A stretch of DNA of 64,000 bases, from positions 433,529 through 497,528 of the forward strand of contig SIJG01000099.1 of NCBI GenBank assembly GCA_023374025.1, in the 5' to 3' direction. Positions 46,240-56,688 of the stretch are shown here, piece by piece. This DNA is from Heterodera schachtii (Eukaryota; Nematoda; Chromadorea; Rhabditida; Heteroderidae). Within the stretch, counting starts at the first letter, position 1, and every line of letters starts with the position of its first letter. Both the position numbers and the translations under genes were made by a program. Below the pieces are notes generated by a model. That model saw nothing but the letters and a program-made list of their open reading frames with translations. It was not told where the DNA came from and did not search any database.

Positions 46240-48560
46240 TTCGTCCATTGATTGCCCTTGGGGTGTGTGACCTTTGGGCTCCTCCATTTTCCATCTGCGC
46301 ATTTCCCATTCACTCACTTCTTTTTTTTGTGTCCATCTGCTGCGGATAGGGCTGAAAAAGGCATCATTCTGAACATAGTTTTACCTTTGGGGAAAATTCC
46401 ATAGTTTTGACTGCTTTTTGCATTTTTTTTTTTAATTTTTTGAAAAAAAGAATTGGACCTGCTAAAAAAATAGCTTTATCCAATTTTATCCCGCAGGTAT
46501 GGAAAAAAGAAAAAATTTTTAAACTATTAAATAACAAAGAGTTTTAAAAATATGTTCAATTTATTTTTTAGCTTTTAAAAATGGGTCTTAAACTATTTTT
46601 GATACTGAAAATGTCGGACAATCCGAAAGAAGCGGAAAAACAAATGGACAAAGAAATGTAATTTAATAATAAAATAATTAATAAATTTTATTTAATAAAT
46701 TTCAATTTCAATTTCTGTTCCATTTGTCCTGCTGATTGGCACGCGGTGTTCACAAGGAAGCGGCAGTTAAAAAGATGGAAACAAGCCCTAATTTGAGTTG
46801 GAAAATGTGGCCAATTCCGCAGAAGCCATTGCCCAACAACGTCATCGGATTTTCGCGCATCCTTATAAAGTATTAAAACAATGAGCAATGAGTGTTGGTC
46901 GAGACTGGAAATTTCACTCTCGTCCATTCTGCGCGATTGCCAAACCCTTCATTCAGTGTTTTCCCTTGAACACTTTCGCGCTTTTCCCGCCGACGACAGT
47001 GCCACGGCGACGGATTGCCAAGCGTTGGCCAAATGGTTACTGTGCTCGCCCCCTCGTCCGGACGGTTCGCCGCGAGTCTTTTGTTGTGAGCTCGAATCCA
47101 CTGAGCAAGAGTTGACATCAAAAATAGGCGCATTTAAAGCGGTAATTAATTAATTACCTAATAGAATGACCATTTATGAAAGTCCAAAAATTGAGCAAAA
47201 AGTGTGGGAGCCAGAAAATCCGACACCAACATTTAATCTCAAAAATAATTTTTGATTGTTTGAGTTAATATCTCTGCCTAGGCTTAGCAAGTTCTCGAAT
47301 TGAATTTACCGAAAATTGTTTTTTTCGTCAAATGGTCAACACCAAAATTTAGCTAAACTAACCATTCTCATATGTATAATTTCATGAATTTGACCATAAG
47401 TCCAATATTTTTGGTTGTAAATTAGTAAAAAGTTTACTTTTTGAATTGTTATTTTAAAAGTTAATTTTTTAGGTTTTTTGTTCAAATTTTTTATTCCTTA
47501 AATTTGCATGGATCGAATTTCAGGATTTTTTGGATGCTTATTACCCTGCAAATTTCATCATTAACATTTGGATCACTTTGCCTGCTCACACTTCGATTTT
47601 GCCGTTCGATTTGACGAATGATTTTACGGGAGAGCGAATGGTAATGACAAAGACAGTACGCAACTACGGTACAGTTACTGTACCCGAATACTGTACGAAA
47701 TTTGTGATGGTTCGTTCTCCGCTGTGCCGCGATGAGAACAAATGGGCCAAATGGGAGAAGGAAGCAGAGGAATGGGAGGACAACATGGTCCAGCGAAATC
47801 GAAACCTAATTGACATTTATGTCGACGAGAAAAATTTGGATGATGGGTCAGTAAAATATATTTGTAATTCACAAGCAATGCGTACCAGGGGTGGCATTCA
47901 GGGGTGGAGCGCGACCGCGATTTGCGTCGTATTATTACGAAAAAGCAAGAGATTTATGGAAAATTGGAATTTTTATTTCAAAATTCCATTTTTTTCACCA
48001 ATCGGAGCCGACTAAAATCTTTAATTTTCTTTTGAAAAAACTGGTTCAAAAAAACTAGAGGTCATTTTAAGAAAAAATTTTAGCAAATTGCACTCAAAAT
48101 TCAAAAATTTTTTCGGCGGCGCCTATCGGTACCGCCTGAGCCCCCGCCCCCCACCAGTTCCCAAAAGTTTTTTAGAAAGAGCGCGCCGAAAAAAGCGAAT
48201 CATAGATTAAACATGAGTAATACTTTTTAGTTTCATATTTCACACTTAAAAATAAAGCATTTTGAATTGGAAAAAATTCAAGAAAACAAATAAATAAGTT
48301 TCCGACTTTTTACCAAAAATTTCGGAAGTCGGAATTCCGTGCCACCTGCGGTGTGTACCAAAGCCTAAACGAAAGTGCCCAAAAGTTTTCCGGAATTCTG
48401 GAAATTTTCTGGGAATGGGTCCGTACTCAGACGACTTTTCAATTTTGTTTTCTAAATTTTTAATTTGTCTTTGTTTTTTAGAATTCTCGACACAATTCCC
48501 AGCCCCTAATGATTAACAGAATTGAAGTTGAGCGTGATCACCTTGAACTATTTGATTTTG
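46240..48560 (+). repeat. Duplicated F-box block, copy 2, inverted relative to copy 1
   Basis: Matches 19441-21995 in reverse orientation across exons, introns and flanks. Internal deletions remove most of exon 1, the first intron and the start of exon 2. 48113-48137 carries a GC-rich palindrome absent from the other block. Confidence 0.85.
46700..47846 (+). pseudogene. F-box-like family gene, copy 2, internally deleted
   Basis: The remaining exon-1 pieces read CPADWHAVF and, after a gap, IPQKPLPNNVIGFSRILI. A deletion then joins the end of exon 1 directly to the middle of exon 2 at about 46915: SSILRDCQTLHS to PRPDGSPRVFCCELESTEQE, ending at 47141 before a GTAATT donor. Exon 3 (47524-47846) reads ILPFDLTNDFTGERMVMT, then CRDENKWAKWEKEAEEWED and LIDIYVDEKNLDD, ending before a GTCAGT donor. 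The leucine codon that is a stop in the other copy is intact here, so the two copies decayed independently. A short last exon may exist at about 48481. Confidence 0.65.
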
Positions 48561-49712
48561 TTTACGATTATTTTGAAAATTCCGAAAAATTTTCACTGAA
48601 CAAGACAATAAATGTTAATGAAAATGAAATTTTCAGTAAAAAAGGCATTTTTAGTTTTATCATCGGAAGTGTAAAAATATAATAAATCATGTTCGGATCA
48701 GATGAGTGAGCTCGTTTTCCAAAAGAAAAGCTGTTTCCGAATACAAAACTAAGGATAGATATTTAATGAGGAAAATCCAAAAAAATACTAAATGGAAAAA
48801 CAAAAAGTAATTGAAAAAAATGTTAACACGGGAAAACAAAAAACCGAGATTGAATTAGACTAAACGTCTGGGTCGGGACTCCGGGGTTGACAAATTTTTA
48901 GTTAACTTCTTTAATCTATTATTTGTTTTAAATCCAATAAATCGTTGGAACTTCATCAATAGGGCGCGGATTTTGAGGGGCGAACAAGTCCAATAGGGGC
49001 AAAAAAATCGCGAAATAGGGGCAAAAATAGGGGCAAAAATTTTTAAAATGTAGGGGTGACATTTATTAAAATTGCTCTTTTCTCTATGCAAATTAGTTAA
49101 AATTAAGGCAAACAATTTTATTCAGCGATTACAGCTTGAAATGAAGTACATTTCGAATTTATGACTGTTATGTATCTTTAGAATTTGTTGTTCTGATCAG
49201 TGCATATTTTTGGCGAGAATTTTTATTCAATCTTGTGGCGGTTTACGAACGCACTAGCACCAAATGGAAACAGCTTGACTTGGTTTCAAGCATGGTCCTT
49301 CATTAATTCATCCAAATCGACCACCATTTAGTATTTAAAAAATGTTCAGATACAAAAAAAAAAAACATTTCTTGAAACACAACCTTAACAGACCTATGAA
49401 ATAAAATATATTTATGTTATGTAGTAATATTTTGTTACTGAAATTTTTTTTAATAAAAGTTCATTCAAAATGAATTTTTAAGAGCCTTTTCTTCCATCAT
49501 CCCAGCACAAAACAAATAGGTCTTAATGTATAGAAAAAATCACCGAAAGAGAGTAGAACAATAGATTCTTCTTCTTCCGAAAAATTATAGCTAAAAATTT
49601 GAGTTCTAAACCCAATTGAAATAGTTAAAACGTCCCTTGATCAATGAAAATGTGAAATCTAGTGTCATCGAATCTACATCATCATCTTCTTTTATACTGT
49701 TCACTCCTCTGA
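48561..49712. other. Intergenic DNA 3' of the effector-like gene
   Basis: 48965-49055 contains several copies of aggggcaaaaat, a word island. 49380-49712 is the 3' flank of the 199-aa gene and is shared, inverted, with 61180-61380 (for example tgaccaag-like gatcaatgaaaatgtgaaat), showing that the flank was copied with the gene. Confidence 0.6.
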
Positions 49713-50312
49713 TCAGTTGATGAATTCCGATCGCTTTCGCTTTTCACTGGTGGATTCTTTTGGCACATTTTTGCTCGAATTCTCAGCAGCAGCGGTTGAA
49801 TGATCAGGCACTAATTGATCATCGTCAGACATTGATTGCTCATCCAAAATCGATCGATTGGCATCAACCGATGGTTGAGATAGCTGACCAACAGATTCGT
49901 TCTCCCGTGACTGATCAGTTTGTGCGTTTTGTTTTGATGGCTCAACACCCAACAATTTGGATAAATTGTTTAATTTTCGTCTATTCTTTTGCTCCGGTTT
50001 CGACTTCGACGTGTTGTACAGTTCGAATTTTTCTTGGTGACTGTCGTCAATAATTTTTCGATTCATATAACCATTGGTCCGCATAGAATTCAACTGTTCT
50101 TTGTACTTGTCCAATTTGCTGCCAATTCGTGACTCATTTTGATCAGAATTCAGCCCTCTTCTCTGGTTCATATATCTTTGTTTACATGCCGCCAGAACCT
50201 CCAAATCAGTAGTAAAATCGCAGTCATTTTCATCTGGCGGCGGATTAATTGGCATTCCTTCGCCCACGTAAAGGGAAAATGCCAAAATTGCGCAGATAAA
50301 GCCGAAGTACAT
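49713..50312 (-). CDS. Secreted effector-like protein with nuclear-localisation-like tail, family 1 (199 aa)
   Basis: Single exon with ATG at 50312. Residues 1-19 (MYFGFICAILAFSLYVGEG) form a clear signal peptide; the mature protein starts about MPINPPPDENDCDF. A small N-terminal part has two cysteines (DCDF and AACKQRYMNQ). The middle is Lys/Asn/Glu-rich and predicted helical (KLDKYKEQLNSMR, NLSKLLGVEPSKQN). A Ser/Asp-rich linker follows, and the C-terminus is STSEKRKRSEFIN with a KRKR nuclear-localisation-like cluster. Secretion signal plus nuclear signal and no known domain is the usual profile of plant-nematode gland effectors. A second copy (57887-61170) is split by an insertion. Function unknown; I do not match it with confidence to a named effector. 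Confidence 0.75.
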   Translation of the reverse strand: MYFGFICAILAFSLYVGEGMPINPPPDENDCDFTTDLEVLAACKQRYMNQRRGLNSDQNESRIGSKLDKYKEQLNSMRTNGYMNRKIIDDSHQEKFELYNTSKSKPEQKNRRKLNNLSKLLGVEPSKQNAQTDQSRENESVGQLSQPSVDANRSILDEQSMSDDDQLVPDHSTAAAENSSKNVPKESTSEKRKRSEFIN

Positions 50313-50484
50313 TTCTTGAAGAAAAGAAAAACAATTTGGGAATTAACTTTTCTAAATTTGATCGAGTTGAAATATTTTTGTAAATTTAAATAATATAATT
50401 TTATTTTCGATAAGCGAAGTTAAATATTTGCCTAATAAGGTAATTAATTTAATATTTTTCAGGAAAATAATATTTTACAATATT

Positions 50485-50695
50485 ATAAAGCGTAAAATTG
50501 TCTTTTTACATCCATTCACCATTAATCTCCTCCCTCCCCTCCAACAAAATTCACTTCATGACAAAGAAAATTCAATAAATTCAATGGGAAATAGAATTTT
50601 CATGGAATATCTTTTTAGGCTTCCCAACACTGAAATGGGCATACAATGCCAAAGGGAGGAGCAGTGACAGAGCAATGTTTAGCATTTTTTTGGTG
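50485..50695 (+). promoter_or_regulatory. Conserved effector-upstream block, copy 1
   Basis: About 200 bp shared with 51285-51545 (same orientation) and 62612-62875 (inverted). Common words are aaagcgtaaaattg, ctccaacaaaattcactt, catggaatatctttt and ggcttcccaacactg. It lies 170-380 bp upstream of the 199-aa gene and contains ATGCCA at 50646-50651, with a degenerate partner gggcat just before it. Confidence 0.65.
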
Positions 50696-51284
50696 GCGCC
50701 AAGAGGTGGCTTCAATCTGATAAATTTTTAAACTTTTCTTAATTATAATTTTTTTAAATTCAAAACACTAATCTTTTTGGATTTAAAGGATTCGGTTTTT
50801 CGTATTCAAAAATTCATAGATTTTTTTTTTTGAATTACCTTTAAAAATTTTACTAGTTTTTTTAATACTGTCATTGACGATTTTCCACTGACGTATTTTC
50901 CGGGAGCCAATTCATTGAAAATCATTTCAATTTAAACTTCATGTCGCCGTTTAAAATACCCTTCGACGGCTCGTTGCCAAAATCCCGATTAAAAAGTAAA
51001 ATTACAAAAACCCAAAATTTTGTTGGTCAAGAAAAAATAAATAAAATTTTTTGGGCAAAGCGCCAAAAAATGTGATCACTTTAAAAAAATTTCCAAAGTT
51101 TTTTATTGAAGAAAAATTACGTTTAAATGAAAAATATTAATCGCATAAATGATTTTTTTTGAGCTCTTTTCTTCAATGATGACAATAATTAATTTATTTT
51201 TCAAGGGTTTGAAGCCGTTATATTAAACTATAATTTGTAAATATCTTTTTTACTTAAAATAATATTTTTTATGATATTATAAAG

Positions 51285-51545
51285 CGTAGAATTGCCTTTT
51301 TTACTCCCTCCACTCCAACAAATTCACTTCGTGACAGAGAAAATTTGATAAATTCAGTAATAGAAAAATATAATTTTCGTGGAATATCTTTTTTTGGCTT
51401 CCCACCACTAAAACTGGCATACATTAATTACCAATGGAGCCAGTGACAGAGCAATGAGAATTTGGGAGCCTTTTTTGGTGGTTTTTTCATACAAAAATAA
51501 TTTGTTAAAGACACCCTCAATAATTTTTATTGCCTTCAATTTGGC
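51285..51545 (+). promoter_or_regulatory. Conserved effector-upstream block, copy 2
   Basis: Second copy, 160-420 bp before the family-2 gene at 51709. Contains TGGCAT at 51415-51420. Its right part (caataatttttattgccttc) is also shared with 62612-62640, so the similarity with the promoter of the 62436 gene runs over the whole upstream region. Confidence 0.7.
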
Positions 51546-51645
51546 CTTTCAATAATTTACCCGTTTAACGTATTTTTTTCATCATCCAATCGAAAATTTA
51601 CCGCTTGGCACAAACAAATCAGTAATAAAGCAATTTCAATTTCAA

Positions 51646-51651
51646 ATGCCA
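51646..51651 (+). promoter_or_regulatory. ATGCCA hexamer 58 bp upstream of a family-2 start
   Basis: Sense-strand ATGCCA, the dorsal-gland (DOG) box hexamer described in Globodera rostochiensis. It sits in a segment (atgccatttaatgttaac) conserved in the two other family-2 promoters. A hexamer alone is weak evidence; the positional conservation adds weight. Confidence 0.55.
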
Positions 51652-51708
51652 TTTAATGTTAACATTGATAACATTACTTCAACCAATTGCCTCAATAAAA
51701 GACATTAA

Positions 51709-52095
51709 ATGAAGCGGCGATTTGCTGTTATGGCATTGGTTGTCCATTTGCTAGCGCTCACTATGATTTGTAAAGCGGCCCCACCCAAAACAGAAGTCTC
51801 TTTTACTTCTAAGCCAGTGGCCAAAGATGATCAAAATGAGTCCGATGACTTTGCCAAACAAAGCCGCGAGAATCAATCATCATTAAATCGGATACACTCA
51901 TTCTCTGCGTCATCGTTCCCCTCACCATCGGCAGCATCACCGCCCCATTTCCAATCAAAACGGCCATATGAGCGGGTGGACTCAATCTCATCAGCTTAAT
52001 CGTCAACCGAAGCCCCAACTGTTGACAAACCAATGAAATCACTGCCAATCAAAAAGCGGATCGTGAAATCGTGGACCAAAGAATCAAATGAATGA
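51709..52095 (+). pseudogene. Effector-like family 2, copy with premature stop
   Basis: ATG at 51709 opens MKRRFAVMALVVHLLALTMI, a signal peptide like that of the 171-aa copies, then DDQNES, ENQSSLNRIHSFSASS and FQSKRPYERVDS. A TAA stop at 51997-51999 ends the protein at 96 aa. The same frame stays open for 31 more codons to a TGA at 52093-52095, and that segment still aligns with the other copies (TVDK, then a KKR cluster). So the stop is recent, or the protein is a short form lacking the basic tail. The Ser/Asn-rich middle of the family is also shorter here. Confidence 0.65.
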
Positions 52096-53735
52096 GAGCC
52101 GGCAATAGAGAATTTGATTGCACTGCGAATGTTTAAGTTTCATGATTTATTGGAGATTCACTAATCATGTTGTTGTTGATCATTGTTTGTTTAAAGAAAA
52201 TGTTAAAATTTATGGGATAAAAATCAAAAGTTAATTAAAAATTTTCGGCCTAAAAACCCTTAAAATATTATTTATGGGTAAATAAATTCTAAATAAATCT
52301 GGCTAACTTTTCGAAATTATCCCGGCGGCGCCTATTGAAAAACAATAAAAAATTCAAGATAGTTGGTAAATTTTCAATTTTCAAAAATTTTTTCCCCAAA
52401 AAATTATTTTCTTAGCTGACTTATTTCCAAGATTTACTTGGAAGTCAGTTATTTTTGCATATCAATGTTAAAAATGCCAATTTTATGAAATTTTTAAAAT
52501 TTAATAACCATTAATTTTTGCTAAATTGGATCGGTGTCGGATCGTTAATCAAAAACCATCAAAATGGGGGTTATTCAAAAATGGGGGTTATTCAAAAAAA
52601 CATTAAATGAAAAATTTATAGAAAGTTGTTCATAACTTCGCCAAAATGAATCAATTTTAAAATCTTGATATCTTTCAATCCCCAAGTGTTTTCTATTATT
52701 CCGCAAAATTTCAAAAAGGTATATCAAAAATTTCTCAAAGTTCGACTTCCAATTTTAAATTTATTTGCAATTAATTCATCATTAATTTTTGGATTTACTT
52801 CTTTAATTTTGAAATATTGCTTCATCTTTTTCAATTTATCCTCATTGGAGTATTGCTTTTTTGCTTAAATTATAGGTAATTAAAATGCCATAAAAACAAA
52901 ATTCTCATACTTTTATAATCTGGAACGTGAAAAACTTTTTTACGAAAGGATTTTGATTCCTTTTTAAATTTTTAGTTTAATTATTTTTAAGTGAAAATAT
53001 TATATTTTAAACATTTAAAAAATTGTATCTAAGTAAATGCTTAAAACAGAAAATTCAATAATTAAAATTTCGGAATTGTTTGTTAAAAATAAGCCGGTAC
53101 CAACATTTTGATTGTTACCGGCAAAACTGTTAATTTTCTAATTTAAAAAATTATAGAAAAATTTTATAATTCAAAATTTTCGTTAAAATTGTTAATCGCG
53201 TTTTTTGCGGCGTGCCTTTTCCGAAATCTTTTTTGAAAATGGGGGCCCGTCGGCACCAGAAAAACCTGAAAGTCTGATCAGTTTCGAAATATTTGACAAC
53301 TCCCTAAAAATTTTCTCAATGAACGAACAAATAAATGCTTGTGTAAAACATCTTTCTCGAAACAATGACAAACTACCAACTGATCAGTAAATTCTAGTAA
53401 ATCATGGAACTTCACTAACAGCAGCAGCAATTCAAAGGTAAACTGAAGATTACTTGTACCACATCAAATTCGACAATTGATATTTATCATTCGACACTTC
53501 CCGGTCTGTAATGCATGAATACTAAAGAATTTTTTTGAATACATTTTACCAATGGCATTTGGCCTCTTCAGTCTCGGGCCCATAAACCAGCCCAAAATGC
53601 TCTTAGCAAAAAAAAATTCTTTCGGATTCATCCATTACAGACCGAGCGGCGTAGAATGATATATCCATTTGTATAATTTGGTGAGGTACAAGTATTCGTC
53701 ACTTTTTCCGCAATCAATCTATTGCCGGCTCTCAT
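52096..53735. other. Intergenic DNA between family-2 copies
   Basis: No gene. Holds a decayed relative (about 52540-52640) of the transposon at 41591-42025, and GC-rich palindrome relatives at 52321-52336 and 53240-53257. 53440-53720 is unique. Confidence 0.55.
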
Positions 53736-54251
53736 TCATTTTGTTTTTGTGATCCGCAATTTCGAGAGCCGTTTTTTGGGTGGCAGTGTGTCAATTTGAT
53801 TGTCAACGGTTGGGCTTAAATCAGCCGTTAATGACGACCATAATGGGGAGTCTGCCTTATTCTCTGGGATAGTTTTGTTTTCGTTTTGTTGGGAATTGGC
53901 ATTGATATTGCTCGAATTGGATGGTTGCAAATGGGTTGATGAAGTTGACGATGAAGCTGATGAGAATGAATCCACCCGCTCATATGGCCGTTTTGATTGG
54001 AAATGCTGCGGTGTTGCGGGCGATAGTGAGGGGGACGATGACGCGGAGAATGAGTGTATCCGATTTAATGACGATTGATTCTCGGGATTTTGTTTGGCGA
54101 TGGCACTGGATTCATTTTGATCATCTTTGACCACTGGATTGGAAATTGTAAGAAATTTCAGTTTTGTGTAAGGAGCCGCTTCACAAATGGTAGTGAGCGC
54201 ACCGATTAGCAAATGGGCAACCAATGCCACAACAGCAAATCGCCGCTTCAT
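53736..54251 (-). CDS. Secreted Ser-rich effector-like protein, family 2 (171 aa), copy A
   Basis: Single exon, ATG at 54251. The signal peptide is MKRRFAVVALVAHLLIGALT followed by TICEAA and a likely cleavage before PYTK. The mature protein is low in hydrophobics and rich in Ser, Asn, Gln and Pro: NQSSLNRIHSFSASSSPSLS, FQSKRPYERVDS, and a Ser/Thr run. The C-terminus (LPPKKRLSKLRITKTK) is strongly basic and could be a nuclear signal. No cysteines remain after cleavage, and no known domain is seen, so the mature protein is probably disordered. It is near-identical to 61921-62436 and diverged from 51709-52095. Upstream, ATGCCA occurs on the coding strand 77 bp before the ATG. Effector status is inference. 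Confidence 0.75.
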   Translation of the reverse strand: MKRRFAVVALVAHLLIGALTTICEAAPYTKLKFLTISNPVVKDDQNESSAIAKQNPENQSSLNRIHSFSASSSPSLSPATPQHFQSKRPYERVDSFSSASSSTSSTHLQPSNSSNINANSQQNENKTIPENKADSPLWSSLTADLSPTVDNQIDTLPPKKRLSKLRITKTK

Positions 54252-54915
54252 TTTAATGTTTATTTGGCAATTTGTGATGGATAATTTGAGTAATATATAA
54301 TGTTTGTTATGAATGTTAACATTAAAATGGCATTTTCATTGAAATTGCTTTATATTGATTTTTATTATGCCAAACGATTAATTTCGATAGGTAGATGAAA
54401 AGCGTCAATTCAGACATACATATTTTTGAAGGGCCAAATCGAAAAAATAAATTGTGAAAGTAAAAATGCGAAAGATTGTGAAGTGTAGAATTCGCCAAAA
54501 ATATGAGACACGCAAAAGGTGAAATCTATTAAATAAATTATTAATTAAAAACCCATTGGAAATTTACGTTTTGATATCAGATAGATACAAAATTTAAAAA
54601 TATTTTTTAATGAAAAACGAAATTTCTGAGATTGATGTGGTAATAAAAATACGGATCAGGATCAGGACTAGGCACACATACGGGCTACGGACTTAAAAAA
54701 ATTGCTAGGCTCTGGAAAATAAAAAAAATTCCTAGGCTCTGGAAAATTTCCGGGAAAAGCATTACAAAAAAAAGAAAGATTTTTGGGTACAAAATAAGAA
54801 TTTTCGCATAAATTGCTTCAAATCAGTTATTTTTACAATTTTTTGTATCAAATATTATAATTTTTGGACTCCAATTATGGATTTGAACAATAAAGGCCCG
54901 ACGGTGCCGATAACC
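54252..54915. other. Upstream region of family-2 copy A and unique DNA
   Basis: 54252-54445 is shared with 62437-62630 (promoter and 5' flank of the sister gene); similarity stops there, so this copy lacks the conserved upstream block. 54640-54780 has short duplicated words (ctaggctctggaaaat twice). A GC-rich palindrome lies at 54896-54920. Confidence 0.6.
54328..54333 (-). promoter_or_regulatory. ATGCCA hexamer upstream of family-2 copy A
   Basis: Read on the gene's strand this is ATGCCA, 77-82 bp before the start codon. The same site occurs at the same distance before the other 171-aa gene. A second ATGCCA, on the opposite strand, is at 54367-54372. Confidence 0.5.
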
Positions 54916-55421
54916 GGTACTTACCTGTTATGAAGGCGCACCCAATTTTAAAAAAAAAAAGCAACAAAGAGCGTTCAATATTAACAGACTTATTTTGGAG
55001 GCTAAAGCAACAATTTATTCGGGGTCGCTGATCACAGATATGACATCCATTCGACCAACTTTCGAACCCCGGACCCGAACTTGAACAAAAATTCAAATTA
55101 ATTTTTCACCGAAATCCACCTTTATTGTCCAAAACCGATTCAAATGCATGGAATGCCCGTAAATCCTTATTTTCCATCCCATTAAGTGTATTTGAATCGG
55201 TTTTGGACAATAAAAGTGGGTTTTGGTGAAAAATGAATTTTGGGTTTTTGTTCGTCGGGTCCGGGATTCGAAAATTGGTCGAAATGGATGTCATATTCGT
55301 GATCAGCGACTCCGAATACCCATGTAAACATTTTTTATTATTTAAAACGTAGTAAAAAACTTTATGTGATCTATACTGTACAACTACCAAATGGGGTGCG
55401 TCTTCAAAACAGGAAAGTACC
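54916..55421. mobile_element. Foldback element with arms of about 240 bp
   Basis: Left arm from ggtacttacctgttatgaag, right arm ending with the complement of ggtactttcctgttttgaag. Pairing continues inward through cgctgatcac, atatgacatccatt, ccggacccga and attgtccaaaaccgattcaa, and the axis is at about 55165. Arms are roughly 85-90% complementary by eye. It encodes nothing and no clear target duplication was found. Folded, it would make a long hairpin. Confidence 0.8.
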
Positions 55422-56012
55422 TAAACGGCCTCAAAAAAGTCCTAAAAAATATTAAATTAATTACGATTATTACAGGGAGCTCATCGAAAAATATTCAAAA
55501 TCAGAACATCGTCCCCAAAAAATCAGATTTTGTGGTCGAAAATCAGAATATTTTGCAAAATTGCTTAAATCAGCTTGGGTAACAATTTAATCAATTAATA
55601 TAGTATAAAATTTTGGGTTTTTCACTTCACATTATCGGTTTTAATAATTTTTGGGAGTAATTTAGCAAATCATTATTTCGGTGCAATCGGGAACAAAAAG
55701 CAGATTTTAACATTTTTTTGCGGGGCATTTTCCCAAGGGAGGTCTAGCGTAGAGTTCGAGCCGGGCCGGGCCCGGGACCGGGTTTTACCGGGCCCCGCAA
55801 CCCGGCCCGGCGATTTTTGGGAAAATCCGGGTTGACCGGTTTTGAGAGGCTGGGCCCGGAACCCGGTCGTTTTTGACCGGGTTTTACCTGGTTATGATTT
55901 AATTAAACTTTGTTCTTTTTCCTTCGAAAATCTCTTTGGCATAATGTTTTATAAATGTTTTTTCCAATTTTCTGGTTAAATTTTTTCCATTCGAAGAATT
56001 CCACTTTATAAG
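55422..56012. other. Intergenic DNA with a ccggg word island
   Basis: 55755-55890 is made mainly of ccgggtt, gggcccgg and aacccgg variants, self-complementary at short range and very GC-rich inside AT-rich DNA. No gene. Confidence 0.6.
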
Positions 56013-56340
56013 TAGGGCTGCCAATTTTATGTAAATACATATTTTTTTCCTGGCTTCTCCATGCTCTAAATAGCAGGAAACACACTTTATTTTTTGTGTT
56101 AGCGAACAAAAATCGGGACTTTTATTTACATATTTTTACATATTTCGGGGTTTTTATACATATTTACATATTTCGGGATTTTCTTAAATATTTAGTACAT
56201 ATTTGATCTTTTTCTTATATATTTTCATTTTTTTACATATTTTGAGGATTTTTTTACGAAAATTTTTGGAAATATTCAAAAAAAAATTCAAAATTTCGGC
56301 AAATTTTTTTTACATATTTTAAGAAATTTTGAAAATTTAT
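56013..56340. mobile_element. Partial hAT-like element with acatattt words
   Basis: Begins agtagggctgccaatttt, resembling the TIR start of the element at 44031, and continues as a run of acatattt variants. The right end is not found; a tRNA-like repeat follows. Probably a truncated MITE. Confidence 0.5.
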
Positions 56341-56382
56341 AGTGAGAAAAATACCCACGAAAAATACCAAAAAAAGGAATAG

Positions 56383-56688
56383 TGTAAGGAAGAAGCTGAC
56401 TGGGCGGTTAAAACGCGGAAAGCGGGGGTTCTTAAGATCCATAAAAGAAAGGGCGGATGTGCCTCGGTAGCTTAATGGTAGAGCTGCCCACGGAAAGGGT
56501 GCATGAGTGGGTTCGATTCCCACCCGAGGTTTAACATTTTGCCCATTTCTTATTGGTAGCACCGGATGGTTGCCCCACCGCGCCAGCAGCAATTAGTTAA
56601 TGGACCGAGGGACCGGTCCCGATGAGGATGGAGCTGTAAGGAAGAAGCTGACTGGGCGGTTAAAACGCGGAAAGCGGGGGTTGTTAAG
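56383..56688. repeat. Direct 53-bp repeats flanking a tRNA-like gene
   Basis: tgtaaggaagaagctgactg and the following ggcggttaaaacgcggaaag occur at 56383-56437 and again at 56635-56688, 252 bp apart. The tRNA-like sequence lies between them. This looks like one complete and one partial unit of a tandem repeat or composite SINE. Confidence 0.8.
56461..56531 (+). tRNA. tRNA-like sequence, cloverleaf mostly intact, anticodon arm irregular
   Basis: Acceptor stem gcctcgg pairs with ccgaggt over seven positions (first pair G-U). D arm gctt/gagc encloses aatggta. The T arm gtggg/cccac encloses ttcgatt and contains a perfect B box (gggttcgattcc). The anticodon stem can be drawn only with wobble pairs, its loop acggaaa lacks the universal U33, and the nominal anticodon GGA does not fit a tRNA without a long variable arm. 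There is no CCA need in eukaryotes. More likely a tRNA-derived SINE head or pseudo-tRNA than a working tRNA. A minus-strand frame across it is the familiar artefact of such sequences. Confidence 0.5.

Noticed and set aside
56254..56592. 112-codon minus-strand frame containing RVGIEPTHAPFPW
   Set aside because: This is the well-known spurious translation of the antisense strand of a tRNA-like sequence.
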